Source: Blastococcus aggregatus
Lineage (GTDB): Bacteria > Actinomycetota > Actinomycetes > Mycobacteriales > Geodermatophilaceae
Direction of reading: 5' to 3'
Assembly: GCF_900221005.1 (NCBI RefSeq)
Contig: NZ_OBQI01000001.1
Coordinates: forward strand, 1,054,001 to 1,118,000
Length of the DNA: 64,000 bases
Numbering within the stretch: the stretch's first letter is position 1; every line of letters starts with the position of its first letter. Below the pieces are notes generated by a model. The model had not been told where the DNA came from, did not search any database, and saw nothing but the letters and a program-made list of their open reading frames with translations. Below, in pieces: positions 1 to 7,466 of this stretch. The position numbers and the translations under genes are program-made.

Positions 1-16
1 ACAAGGAGTCCCGACC

Positions 17-190
17 ATGAAGCGATTCGCCTGCGGCGACGTCATTCCCGGCTGCAACGCCACGTTCACCGCCGCCGACGAGGCCGGCATCTTCGCCCAG
101 GCGGTGCCGCACGCCGCCGCCGAGCACGGGATCGACGAGGTGACCCCGGAGCTCGAGGCGACGGTGCGCAGCCTCATCTCCACGGTCTGA
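17..190 (+). CDS. DUF1059 family small protein
   Basis: A 57-residue protein starting MKRFACGDVIPGC and ending RSLISTV. The N-terminal FACGDVIPGC with paired cysteines, followed by a helical stretch (residues about 18-35) and a short C-terminal helix, matches the small DUF1059 family found singly in many actinobacteria. The function of that family is unknown. The start is set by an AAGGAG Shine-Dalgarno at 3-8, nine bases from ATG. The gene is complete, although the window begins just before it, so its upstream neighbour cannot be seen. It is followed by an aldo/keto reductase on the other strand. Confidence 0.8.
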   Translation: MKRFACGDVIPGCNATFTAADEAGIFAQAVPHAAAEHGIDEVTPELEATVRSLISTV

Positions 191-238
191 CCCGCGGCCG
201 GGGCCGGGCGCACGCGCCCGGCCCGCCGTGCTGCCCGG

Positions 239-1162
239 CTACGGGGCGCTGGCCTCGTCGAGGGCCTTGCGCTGCGCGTCGGTGAGCACGAGGTCGCGCA
301 TCGGCAGCAGGTCGGCCAGCTGCTCGACCGTCCGGCCCGAGGCGATCGGCGCCACCACGGTGGGCTGGTCGGCGAGCCAGCGCAGCGCCACCGCCGGCAC
401 GGGCACCCCGTGCTCCCGGGCGACGTCGCCCAGGGCGGCGAGCACCCGGTCGCCCCGCTCCCCCACGTAGGCCGCCGCACCCTTCGCGCGCGGTGAGTCG
501 ACCTGCTCGCCCGCCCGGTACTTGCCGGTGAGGAAGCCCTTCGCCAGCGCGAAGTAGGGCAGCGTGCCGAGGCCCTGCGCCTGGACGGCGTCGCGCAGCT
601 CGTCCTCGAAGACGGCGCGCTCCATCAGGTTGTAGTGCATCTGCAGGGCCGCGTACCCGCTCGACCCCAGCCGCTGCGCGGTCTCTCGCGCCTCGGTCAG
701 CCGCGCCGCCGAGTAGTTGGACGCCGCGACGTGGCGCACCTTGCCGGCCTGCACCAGCTCGTCGAAGGCGCTGAGCGTCTCGTCCAGCGGCGTCGTCGCG
801 TCGTCGTAGTGGGCGTAGTAGAGGTCGATGTGGTCGGTCCGCAGGTTGCGCAGCGAGCGCTCGGCCGCGATCCGGATCTCCCCCGCGGCCAGCGGGTGCT
901 CCTTCTTCCCGGGCGAGGCCTTGGTGGCCAGCACGATCCGGTCGCGGGCGCCGCGGGCGGCCATCCAGTCGCCGATGATCTGCTCGGAGGCGCCGTTGCC
1001 GTACATCTCGGCGGTGTCGACGAACGCCGGCTGCGGAGCCACCGCGTCGACGAAGCGGTCGAGGACGGCGAAGGACGTCGGCGCGTCCGCCGTCCAGCCG
1101 AAGACGTTCCCGCCGAGGCAGAGGTCGCTCACGATCAGATCGGTCCCGGGGAGCTGCGGCAT
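239..1162 (-). CDS. aldo/keto reductase
   Basis: A 307-residue NAD(P)H-dependent oxidoreductase with an aldo/keto reductase TIM-barrel. The catalytic tetrad is visible as D49 and Y54 in VDTAEMYGNG, K81 in LATKAS and H118 in YYAHYDD. A C-terminal SGRT segment (APIASGRTVEQL) suits the 2'-phosphate contact of NADPH. Such enzymes reduce aldehydes or ketones in the cytosol; the substrate is not predictable. ATG at 1162 is preferred over longer upstream frames because a TAGCGT box lies seven bases before it and no Shine-Dalgarno is evident, so it is probably translated from a leaderless mRNA. It is a monocistronic unit between DUF1059 and the HU gene. Confidence 0.93.
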   Translation of the reverse strand: MPQLPGTDLIVSDLCLGGNVFGWTADAPTSFAVLDRFVDAVAPQPAFVDTAEMYGNGASEQIIGDWMAARGARDRIVLATKASPGKKEHPLAAGEIRIAAERSLRNLRTDHIDLYYAHYDDATTPLDETLSAFDELVQAGKVRHVAASNYSAARLTEARETAQRLGSSGYAALQMHYNLMERAVFEDELRDAVQAQGLGTLPYFALAKGFLTGKYRAGEQVDSPRAKGAAAYVGERGDRVLAALGDVAREHGVPVPAVALRWLADQPTVVAPIASGRTVEQLADLLPMRDLVLTDAQRKALDEASAP

Positions 1163-1169
1163 GCCCCCC

Positions 1170-1175
1170 ACGCTA
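1170..1175 (-). promoter_or_regulatory. -10 box, probable leaderless promoter of the aldo/keto reductase gene
   Basis: TAGCGT read on the minus strand ends seven bases before the ATG at 1162. That places the expected transcription start on or next to the A of the start codon. No convincing -35 is visible. Confidence 0.5.
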
Positions 1176-1436
1176 GGTGTGCCGTACGACACCCGCGCGC
1201 CGTCCCGGGGTGGTGCGGATGTGACCTGCGAGCCATCCGGCACCCGGAAAACGCCGTCCACTGGCGGATTGTCGGGGCGACGTGGCACCGTGCCCCGGGT
1301 CCGGCTGTCATCTGGCCGGGCACGGACTCCCGCGTCCCGTGGCGCGGATCCGGACACCCCGACGGCGCAAGTCGCGCCCGGGGCGCCGGTTCGGTGTCGA
1401 AACGAGGCACCTGCCACCCAACGGAAAGGAAACTCG

Positions 1437-1724
1437 ATGAACAAGGCTGAACTGGTCTCCGCCATCGCCAAGCGCGCCGACGTGCCCGCCTCGACCGTGG
1501 ACGCCGTCCTCGCCGGTCTCCAGGACGAGCTCGTCGACGCCATCACCCGCGGCGACAAGGTCGCCGTCTCCGGCCTGCTGACCGTCGAGCGCACGCAGCG
1601 CTCCGCTCGCACGGGCCGCAACCCGCAGACGGGCGAGGCGATCGAGATCGCGGCCGCGAACACCGTCAAGGTGACCGCGGGCTCGAACCTCAAGAAGGCC
1701 GCGAGCGCCGTTCCGGTCTCCTGA
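1437..1724 (+). CDS. HU family DNA-binding protein (short form)
   Basis: A 95-residue histone-like protein. Residues 1-45 form the helical dimerisation part (MNKAELVSAIAKRADV...). The flexible DNA-clasping arm carries the invariant RNPxTG at residues 61-66, and the chain ends ANTVKVTAGSNLKKAAS. It lacks the lysine/alanine-rich tail of the roughly 200-residue actinobacterial HupB, so it is the short HU type. It binds and bends DNA as a dimer in the nucleoid. The start is fixed by GGAAAGGA at 1423-1430, six bases before ATG. It stands alone between an aldo/keto reductase (opposite strand) and a serine hydrolase. Confidence 0.95.
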   Translation: MNKAELVSAIAKRADVPASTVDAVLAGLQDELVDAITRGDKVAVSGLLTVERTQRSARTGRNPQTGEAIEIAAANTVKVTAGSNLKKAASAVPVS

Positions 1725-1768
1725 CCTGACCGCTCCGCCGTCGCCGTCGGGCGTCGCGCCGCACCCCG

Positions 1769-1784
1769 TGTGGTCCAGGCCACA
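1769..1784. promoter_or_regulatory. palindromic operator candidate upstream of the serine hydrolase
   Basis: TGTGG-N6-CCACA is a perfect 5-6-5 palindrome located 71 bases before the GTG start. Its core TGGTCCAGGCCA differs at two positions from the HutC/DasR-type GntR site TGGTCTAGACCA. It could also be a relaxed CRP-like site. The regulator is not in the window. Confidence 0.35.
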
Positions 1785-1854
1785 GAGGCATGGGCCAGGA
1801 TGCGGGTGCAGGCGCCGCCCGACGGCGGACGGCGCACAGGGCACGGAGGTCCAC

Positions 1855-3111
1855 GTGGGCAGTGATCTGACCGTCAGCACCGACCCGGGCGAGGTCGGCT
1901 TCGACGCCGGCCGGCTGGAGCGGCTCGACCGGCGGCTGAGCCGCTGGGTGGACGACGGACAGCTGCCCGGCTTCCTGGTCACCGTCGCCCGGCACGGCAA
2001 GCTGGTCCACGTCGGCCGCGGGGGCTTCCGCAACATGGAGGCCGGTCTCCCCGTCGAGGACGACACCCGCTGGCGCATCTTCTCGATGACCAAGCCCATC
2101 ACCTCGGTCGCGGCGATGATGCTGTACGAGGAGGGCGCCTTCGAGCTCACCGACCCGATCACGAAGTGGCTGCCCGAGTTCGCCGAGACCCGCGTCTACA
2201 CCGGGGGCTCCGCGCAGAAGCCGGTGACGGTCCCGCAGATCGAGCCGATCCGGGTGTGGCACCTGCTCACCCACACCTCCGGGCTGACCTACGGCTTCCA
2301 CCACGCCCACCCGGTCGACGCGATCTACCGCGCCCTGGGCCACGAGTGGGGCGCCCCGCGCGGCGCCGACTCCGCCGACGTCTGCCGGCAGTGGGCCTCG
2401 GCCCCGCTGGTCTTCCAGCCCGGCAGCGAGTGGAACTACGGCGTCTCCACCGACGTCCTCGGCCGGCTGGTCGAGGTGGTCTCCGGGCAGACGCTGGACG
2501 AGTTCTTCGAGGAGCGCATCTTCGCCCCGCTGGGCATGCGGGACACCTCCTTCGGCCTGCGCCCCGAGGACGACCCCGAGTCCCTGGCCCGCCTCTACCT
2601 CGCGACGCCGGGGAAGCCGGGCGGCCCGTCCTCGGGCATGACGTTCAGCGAGGCGATGGACCGGGGCGCGCACAAGAAGGCCACGTTCCTGTCCGGCGGC
2701 GGCGGCCTGGTCTCCACCGCCGGTGACTACCTGCGGTTCCTCGAGATGCTGCGCCGGGGCGGGTCCTACGACGGCGGGCGCATCCTCAGCCCGCGCACGA
2801 TCCGGCAGATGACCACCAACCACCTGCCCGGCAACCAGGACCTGCAGTCCTTCGGCCGGCCGCTGCACGCCGAGTCCCCGATGCGCGGCGTCGGCTTCGG
2901 GCTCGGGTTCTCGATGGTCATGGACCCCGCTGCCTACGGCGTGCTCTCCAGCCCCGGCGACTACAGCTGGGGCGGGGCGGCGTCCACCGGGTTCTACGTG
3001 GACCCGGTGGAGGACATCACGGTCGGCTTCTACACGCAGCTGCTGCCCTCGAGCACGCTGCCGATCCGCAACTACCTGCGGCAGCTGGTCAACCAGGCCC
3101 TCGTCGACTGA
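1855..3111 (+). CDS. serine hydrolase, class C beta-lactamase / esterase family
   Basis: A 418-residue member of the beta-lactamase/DD-peptidase fold. The nucleophile motif SxxK is S77-M-T-K80 in IFSMTKPITS, and the tyrosine motif is Y195 in NYGVS, where the usual YxN is altered to YGVS. A C-terminal glycine-rich WGGAASTGFYVDP stands where the KTG-like motif is expected. No signal peptide is visible, so a cytoplasmic esterase or lipase-like hydrolase (EstB type) is more likely than a true beta-lactamase. The start is GTG at 1855 with GGAGGT at 1845-1850; longer upstream frames lack a ribosome site. It converges on the MaoC gene, with two hairpins between them. Confidence 0.9.
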   Translation: MGSDLTVSTDPGEVGFDAGRLERLDRRLSRWVDDGQLPGFLVTVARHGKLVHVGRGGFRNMEAGLPVEDDTRWRIFSMTKPITSVAAMMLYEEGAFELTDPITKWLPEFAETRVYTGGSAQKPVTVPQIEPIRVWHLLTHTSGLTYGFHHAHPVDAIYRALGHEWGAPRGADSADVCRQWASAPLVFQPGSEWNYGVSTDVLGRLVEVVSGQTLDEFFEERIFAPLGMRDTSFGLRPEDDPESLARLYLATPGKPGGPSSGMTFSEAMDRGAHKKATFLSGGGGLVSTAGDYLRFLEMLRRGGSYDGGRILSPRTIRQMTTNHLPGNQDLQSFGRPLHAESPMRGVGFGLGFSMVMDPAAYGVLSSPGDYSWGGAASTGFYVDPVEDITVGFYTQLLPSSTLPIRNYLRQLVNQALVD

Positions 3112-3117
3112 CGTCGT

Positions 3118-3155
3118 CCCCGTAGGGACTTTCTGCACCGAAAGTCCCTACGGGG
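3118..3155. terminator. hairpin terminator, repeat family A (copy 1a)
   Basis: A perfect 16-bp stem, CCCCGTAGGGACTTTC / GAAAGTCCCTACGGGG, closes a six-base TGCACC loop seven bases after the hydrolase stop. It has no T-tract. It lies between convergent genes, so it probably terminates both. The ACTTTC-TGCACC-GAAAGT core recurs at 3165, 22307, 48800 and 53756. Confidence 0.75.
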
Positions 3156-3164
3156 GGCGGCTGT

Positions 3165-3190
3165 CCGGACTTTCTGCACCGAAAGTCCGG
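3165..3190. terminator. hairpin terminator, repeat family A (copy 1b)
   Basis: CCGGACTTTC, a TGCACC loop, then GAAAGTCCGG: a second family-A hairpin in the same orientation as the one at 3118. It ends six bases before the MaoC stop codon on the minus strand. Confidence 0.75.
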
Positions 3191-3196
3191 GTGGGG

Positions 3197-3658
3197 TCAG
3201 ACGTAGCGGCGGTAGACGACGGTCGCGACCATCGCCGGCTTGGTGCCGCCCTCGATCTCCATCGTCACGGCGAGATTCATCGCGATGCCGCCGGCGAACG
3301 GGGTCGCGGACTCCATCGTCGCGCCGGCGCGCACGCGGGCGCCGACGGGCACCGGCGAGGGGAAGCGCACCTTCTCGGTGCCGTAGTTCACGCCCATGCT
3401 GAAGCCGGTGATCGTCACGATCTGCGGGATCAGCGAGGGCAGCAGGGACAGCGTCAGGTAGCCGTGCGCGATCGGGCCGCCGAAGGGGCTCTCCTTCGCG
3501 GCGCGCTCGGGGTCGACGTGGATCCACTGCTGGTCACCGGTGGCGTCGGCGAACTGCTGGACCTGCTCCTGCGTGATCGTCACCCAGTCGCTGTGGCCCA
3601 GGTGCTGGCCGACCAGCCCCTGCACGCCCTCGACGCCGTCGACGGTGGTCTGCGCCAT
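3197..3658 (-). CDS. MaoC family dehydratase
   Basis: A 153-residue hot-dog-fold protein of the MaoC/NodN type. The hydratase-2 signature is visible as D42 and H47 in DATGDQQWIHVDPERA, giving the catalytic Asp/His dyad of R-specific enoyl-CoA hydratases. The following FGGPIAHGYLTLSL is typical of the family. It probably hydrates or dehydrates a 3-hydroxyacyl-CoA. The start is ATG at 3658, preceded by an AAAGGGG-type ribosome site; longer frames upstream have none. It is divergent from folP2 with a 68-base gap and converges with the serine hydrolase. Confidence 0.92.
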   Translation of the reverse strand: MAQTTVDGVEGVQGLVGQHLGHSDWVTITQEQVQQFADATGDQQWIHVDPERAAKESPFGGPIAHGYLTLSLLPSLIPQIVTITGFSMGVNYGTEKVRFPSPVPVGARVRAGATMESATPFAGGIAMNLAVTMEIEGGTKPAMVATVVYRRYV

Positions 3659-3726
3659 CTGCTCGCCCCTTTCCTCGGTCTGGTTGGCTGACTCCACCAC
3701 ATCGGCGTCGTAGGGGGAGGAACGGG

Positions 3727-4587
3727 TTGCTCCGTATCGGTGCGCTGGATGTGCCAGCCGGTGGCTTCGTGCTGATGGCGATCGTGAACCGGACACCCGA
3801 CTCGTTCTACGACCGCGGCGCGACTTTCGGAATGGCTGCCGCCCTGGATCGCGTGGACCGGGTCGTAGCCGAGGGCGCCGACATGGTGGACGTCGGGGGT
3901 GTGAAGGCCGCGCCGGGCGAGGAGGTCTCCCCCGCCGAGGAGATCCGGCGCACCGTCGACCTGGTCGCCGCGATCCGCGCCGCGCACCCGGGGCTGCCGA
4001 TCTCGATCGACACCTGGCGCGCCGAGGTCGCCCGTGAGGCGCTCGCGGCCGGCGCCGACGTCGTCAACGACGCCTGGGGCGGGGTGGACCCGGAGCTCGC
4101 GGCTGTCGCGGCCGAGGCCGGCGCGGGGATCGTCTGCACGCACGCCGGCGGGCTGCCGCCGCGCACCCGCCCGCACCGGGTGCAGTACGACGACGTCGTC
4201 GCCGACATCGTCACCCGGACGACGGCGCTGGCCGAGGCCGCCGTCGCCGCGGGGGTGGACCGCCAGCGGGTGCTCATCGACCCCGGGCACGACTTCGGCA
4301 AGAACACCCGGCACTCGCTCGAGGCCACGCGGCGGCTGGACGAGCTCGTCGCGACCGGCTGGCCGGTGCTGGTGGCGCTGTCGAACAAGGACTTCGTGGG
4401 CGAGACCCTCGGCGTCCCGCTGGAGGAGCGGCTCACCGGCACCCTGGCGGCGACGGCGGTGAGCGCCTGGCTGGGGGCACGGGTGTTCCGCGCCCACGAC
4501 GTCGCCCCGACCCGGCAGACCCTGGACATGGTCGCCTCGATCCAGGGCACCCGCCCGCCCCTGCGCACCACCCGCGGCCTCGCCTAG
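3727..4587 (+). CDS. folP2: FolP2-type dihydropteroate synthase homologue
   Basis: A 286-residue DHPS-fold TIM barrel resembling mycobacterial FolP2 closely (MAIVNRTPDSFYD, DTWRAEVA, ALSNKDFVGETLG, final TTRGLA). The pterin-binding N21 and the TPDSF motif are kept. The pABA/sulfonamide loop, usually GGESTRPG, reads GGVKAAPG (residues 56-63), losing the conserved Ser-Thr-Arg. Mycobacterial FolP2 is known to lack DHPS activity, so a role other than folate synthesis is likely. The start is TTG at 3727, supported by GGAGGA about six bases upstream; the alternative ATG at 3775 would remove the first strand. No other folate gene is nearby. Confidence 0.88.
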   Translation: MLRIGALDVPAGGFVLMAIVNRTPDSFYDRGATFGMAAALDRVDRVVAEGADMVDVGGVKAAPGEEVSPAEEIRRTVDLVAAIRAAHPGLPISIDTWRAEVAREALAAGADVVNDAWGGVDPELAAVAAEAGAGIVCTHAGGLPPRTRPHRVQYDDVVADIVTRTTALAEAAVAAGVDRQRVLIDPGHDFGKNTRHSLEATRRLDELVATGWPVLVALSNKDFVGETLGVPLEERLTGTLAATAVSAWLGARVFRAHDVAPTRQTLDMVASIQGTRPPLRTTRGLA

Positions 4588-4590
4588 GTT
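4585..4590 (+). promoter_or_regulatory. -10 box, probable leaderless promoter of the PaaI gene
   Basis: TAGGTT overlaps the folP2 stop codon region and ends seven bases before the ATG at 4598. No Shine-Dalgarno is visible there. Confidence 0.5.
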
Positions 4591-4597
4591 GCCCGGC

Positions 4598-5023
4598 ATG
4601 GCCGCCACGGGATTCCTCACCGCCGACGAGCTCAACGCGATGCTGCCGGGCACCCTCCCCGGCCTGCTGGGCATCGTCGTCGACACCCACGAGCCCGGCC
4701 GCCTCACCAGCCACCTCGACGTCCGCCCGGAGCTGCTGGCGCCCAACGGCTACCTGCACGCCGGCACGGTGGTCACGCTCGCCGACACCAGTTGCGGCCT
4801 GCCCACCCGGGCGCTGCTGCCCGAGGGCTCCAGCGGGTTCACCACCATCGAGCTGAAGAGCAACCACCTCAGCACGGCGCGGGAGGGGCGGATCAGCTGC
4901 GCGGCGACCAACGTCCACGCCGGGCGGACGACGCAGGTGTGGGACGCCGTGGTCCGCAACGACGCCACCGGGAAGACGATCGCGCTGTTCCGCTGCACCC
5001 AGTCGGTGCTCTGGCCGCGCTGA
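4598..5023 (+). CDS. PaaI family thioesterase
   Basis: A 141-residue hot-dog thioesterase. The motif NGYLHAGTVVTLADTSCG (residues about 49-66) corresponds to the PaaI/YbgC N-x-x-x-H-G/A-G...D signature that binds and hydrolyses acyl-CoA thioesters; the usual HGG is HAG here. The chain then shows TIELKSNHLSTAREG, the typical second strand. The start is ATG at 4598; a TTG three codons upstream is less likely because the -10 box TAGGTT covers it. It follows folP2 by ten bases and precedes an acyl-CoA ligase, so a shared role in acyl-CoA turnover is possible but not proven. Confidence 0.88.
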   Translation: MAATGFLTADELNAMLPGTLPGLLGIVVDTHEPGRLTSHLDVRPELLAPNGYLHAGTVVTLADTSCGLPTRALLPEGSSGFTTIELKSNHLSTAREGRISCAATNVHAGRTTQVWDAVVRNDATGKTIALFRCTQSVLWPR

Positions 5024-5111
5024 ACCGGGGGGAACCCGGCGCCAACCCACGTGTGGTGCCGCGCACGATCAATGTGAGACTGGCGCCACACCAGCTTCCG
5101 AGGAGGACCCC

Positions 5112-6710
5112 GTGGCACTGGCCAGCCCCTATCCCGACGTCGAGATCCCGAACCTGTCGGTTCCCGAGTTCGTCCTCGCCGCCGGGAGGGAGCGCCCCGA
5201 CGCACCGGCGCTCATCGACGGCCTCAAGGGTGACGTGATCACGCACGGCCAGCTGGCCGGCTACGTCGACCGCGTCGCGGCCAACCTGCACGCCCGCGGC
5301 CTGCGCAAGGGCGACGTCGTGGCGGTGTTCTGCCCCAACACGCAGTGGTTCCCGGTCGTCTTCCACGGCATCGCCGCCGCCGGCTGCGTGATGAGCCCGA
5401 TCAACTCGCTCTACACGCCCGACGAGATCGCCTTCCAGCTGAAGGACTCCGGCGCGAAGATCCTGATCACGATCTCGATGTTCCTGGACCGGGCGACCGC
5501 CGCGGCCGAGAAGGCGCCGCTCGACGAGATCGTGGTGCTGGACGGTGCGGAGGGCCACGCCAACCTCTTCGACCTGCTCGGCGCGGACGCCCCCAGCGTG
5601 CAGGTGGAGATCGACCAGGCGAACGACCTGGTCACGCTGCCCTACTCCAGCGGCACGACGGGCCTGCCGAAGGGCGTCATGCTCACCCACCGCAACCTGG
5701 TGGCGAACGTGGCGCAGTGCCTGCCGCTGCTCAAGACGGGTGCCGACGAGCGGATCATCGCCGTCCTGCCGTTCTTCCACATCTACGGCCTCACCGTGCT
5801 GATGAACCAGGGCCTGGCGCTGGGCGGCACCGTGGTGACCCTCCCCCGGTTCGAGCTCGAGGACTTCCTCCGGACGATCCAGGAGTACAAGATCACCCGT
5901 GCGTTCGTCGCGCCGCCCATCCTGCTGGCGCTGGCCAAGCACCCCCTGGTCGACAAGTACGACCTCAGCTCGCTGGAGTCGATCCTCTCCGGGGCCGCTC
6001 CACTGGACGAGCAGCTCGCTCACGCGGTCGAGCAGCGGCTGCGCAAGGGCGCCGGCAGCGGCGTCACCGTCGCCCAGGGCTACGGGATGACCGAGCTGTC
6101 GCCGGTCTCGCACACCACGCCGGACCCCGACGCCATGCCGCCCGGCGTCACCGTCGACGTGCCCAAGGGCTCGGTGGGCTTCGCGATCCCGAACACCGAG
6201 TGCCGGCTGATCGACCCGAGCACCGGTGAGGACGCCGCTCCGGGCGAGCGCGGCGAGCTGTGGGTCCGCGGCCCGCAGGTCATGAAGGGCTACCTGAACA
6301 ACCCCGAGGCGACGGCGGCCACCGTCGACGCCGAGGGCTGGCTGCACACCGGCGACGTCGCCGTCGTCGACGACAACGGCATCTACACCGTCGTCGACCG
6401 GGTCAAGGAGCTGATCAAGTACAAGGGCTACCAGGTGGCCCCGGCCGAGCTCGAGGCGGTGCTGATCAACCACCCGGAGATCGCCGACGCCGCGGTCATC
6501 GGCGTGCCCGACAAGGAGAGCGGCGAGGAGCTGCCCAAGGCCTTCGTCGTCCGCGCCATGGGCTCGGAGCTCTCCGAGGAGTCGGTCATGGACTTCATGG
6601 CCGAGAAGGTCGCGCCGCACAAGAAGATCCGCTTCGTCGAGTTCATCGACGAGGTGCCGAAGTCCTCCGCGGGCAAGATCCTGCGCAAGGAGCTCAAGGC
6701 CCGCCCCTGA
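5112..6710 (+). CDS. 4-coumarate-CoA-ligase-like acyl-CoA synthetase
   Basis: A 532-residue AMP-forming ligase of the ANL superfamily. It activates a carboxylic acid to acyl-AMP, then to acyl-CoA. The ATP loop YSSGTTGLPKG (about residues 178-188), GYGMTE, the LHTGDV aspartate, the hinge VDRVKELIKYKGYQVAPAE and the C-terminal catalytic lysine in PKSSAGKILRKE are all present. The order and spacing resemble 4CL / medium-chain acyl-CoA ligases. GTG at 5112 is set by AGGAGG at 5101-5106. The 88-base gap upstream suggests its own promoter. The true substrate (phenylpropanoid, aromatic or fatty acid) cannot be read from the sequence. Confidence 0.93.
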   Translation: MALASPYPDVEIPNLSVPEFVLAAGRERPDAPALIDGLKGDVITHGQLAGYVDRVAANLHARGLRKGDVVAVFCPNTQWFPVVFHGIAAAGCVMSPINSLYTPDEIAFQLKDSGAKILITISMFLDRATAAAEKAPLDEIVVLDGAEGHANLFDLLGADAPSVQVEIDQANDLVTLPYSSGTTGLPKGVMLTHRNLVANVAQCLPLLKTGADERIIAVLPFFHIYGLTVLMNQGLALGGTVVTLPRFELEDFLRTIQEYKITRAFVAPPILLALAKHPLVDKYDLSSLESILSGAAPLDEQLAHAVEQRLRKGAGSGVTVAQGYGMTELSPVSHTTPDPDAMPPGVTVDVPKGSVGFAIPNTECRLIDPSTGEDAAPGERGELWVRGPQVMKGYLNNPEATAATVDAEGWLHTGDVAVVDDNGIYTVVDRVKELIKYKGYQVAPAELEAVLINHPEIADAAVIGVPDKESGEELPKAFVVRAMGSELSEESVMDFMAEKVAPHKKIRFVEFIDEVPKSSAGKILRKELKARP

Positions 6711-6814
6711 CGGGGGTGCACCGGGGCGTTCTCCGGGTAATGGCACGGAGACGACCGGAGCCCGGCCGCCGCGATCCCCGCGGCGGCCGGTCTCGGCTGA
6801 CGTAAGGATCCCCG

Positions 6815-7465
6815 ATGCTCCCGCTCTACTGGCTCACCGTGCAGACGGTCGGCACGGCCATCCGCAGCGGCTGGCGGCCCCAGGTCAGCGGACTGGAGCA
6901 CGTCCCGGCCGACGGCGGAGTCGTCCTGGCGTCGAACCACCTCTCGTTCGCCGACCAACTGTTCCTCGGCGCCGTCATCCCCCGCCACGTCGCCTTCTGG
7001 GGCAAGAAGGAGTACTTCACCGGCACCGGGCCCCGCGGCGCCCTGAACCGCGGCCTGATGCACGGCCTGGGCGTCATCCCGGTGAACCGTGCCGGCGGCG
7101 CGGCCTCGGACGCGGCGTTCGCGTCCGCCGTGCCGGTGCTCGCCCGCGGCGGGATGGTGGCGGTGTTCCCGGAGGGGACCCGCTCCCCGGACGGGCGGCT
7201 CTACCGCGGCCGCACCGGCGTGCTCCGGCTCGCCCAGAGCTGCGGCGTCCCCGTCGTCCCGGTCGGCATCTGCGGCACCGACGGTGTGCGACCGCGGGAC
7301 CTCCTGGGCCGGCGCAGACCTCGCGTGGCGATCAGCTTCGGCCCGCCGGTCGACGTCGCCGGCGCCGACGTGCGCACCGCCACCGACGCCCTGATGGCCT
7401 CGATCCAGCGGCTCAGCGGCCAGGAGTACGTGCCGCGCTACGCCGAGAAGAAGAAGGCCGCCTGA
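6815..7465 (+). CDS. lysophospholipid acyltransferase (PlsC-like)
   Basis: A 216-residue 1-acyl-glycerol-3-phosphate acyltransferase family protein. The catalytic NHLSFAD (HxxxxD motif, about residues 41-47), the phosphate-binding VFPEGTRSPDG (about 112-122) and the VPVVPVGICGTDG block are in the standard order. It would transfer an acyl chain to lysophosphatidate or a related lysolipid at the inner membrane face. The first 18 residues are hydrophobic and may be membrane-embedded. The lysine-rich end EKKKAA is ordinary for the family. ATG at 6815 follows a TAAGGAT ribosome site. The gene ends one base before the convergent AraC regulator's stop. Confidence 0.93.
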   Translation: MLPLYWLTVQTVGTAIRSGWRPQVSGLEHVPADGGVVLASNHLSFADQLFLGAVIPRHVAFWGKKEYFTGTGPRGALNRGLMHGLGVIPVNRAGGAASDAAFASAVPVLARGGMVAVFPEGTRSPDGRLYRGRTGVLRLAQSCGVPVVPVGICGTDGVRPRDLLGRRRPRVAISFGPPVDVAGADVRTATDALMASIQRLSGQEYVPRYAEKKKAA

Positions 7466-7466
7466 G

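Noticed and set aside
1855..3111. A true class C beta-lactamase (resistance gene)
   Set aside because: There is no signal peptide and the YxN motif is altered; esterase-type relatives explain the sequence better.
4893..6746. A 617-codon minus-strand frame opposite the acyl-CoA ligase
   Set aside because: The plus strand carries all ANL motifs; the antisense frame has none and is repetitive.
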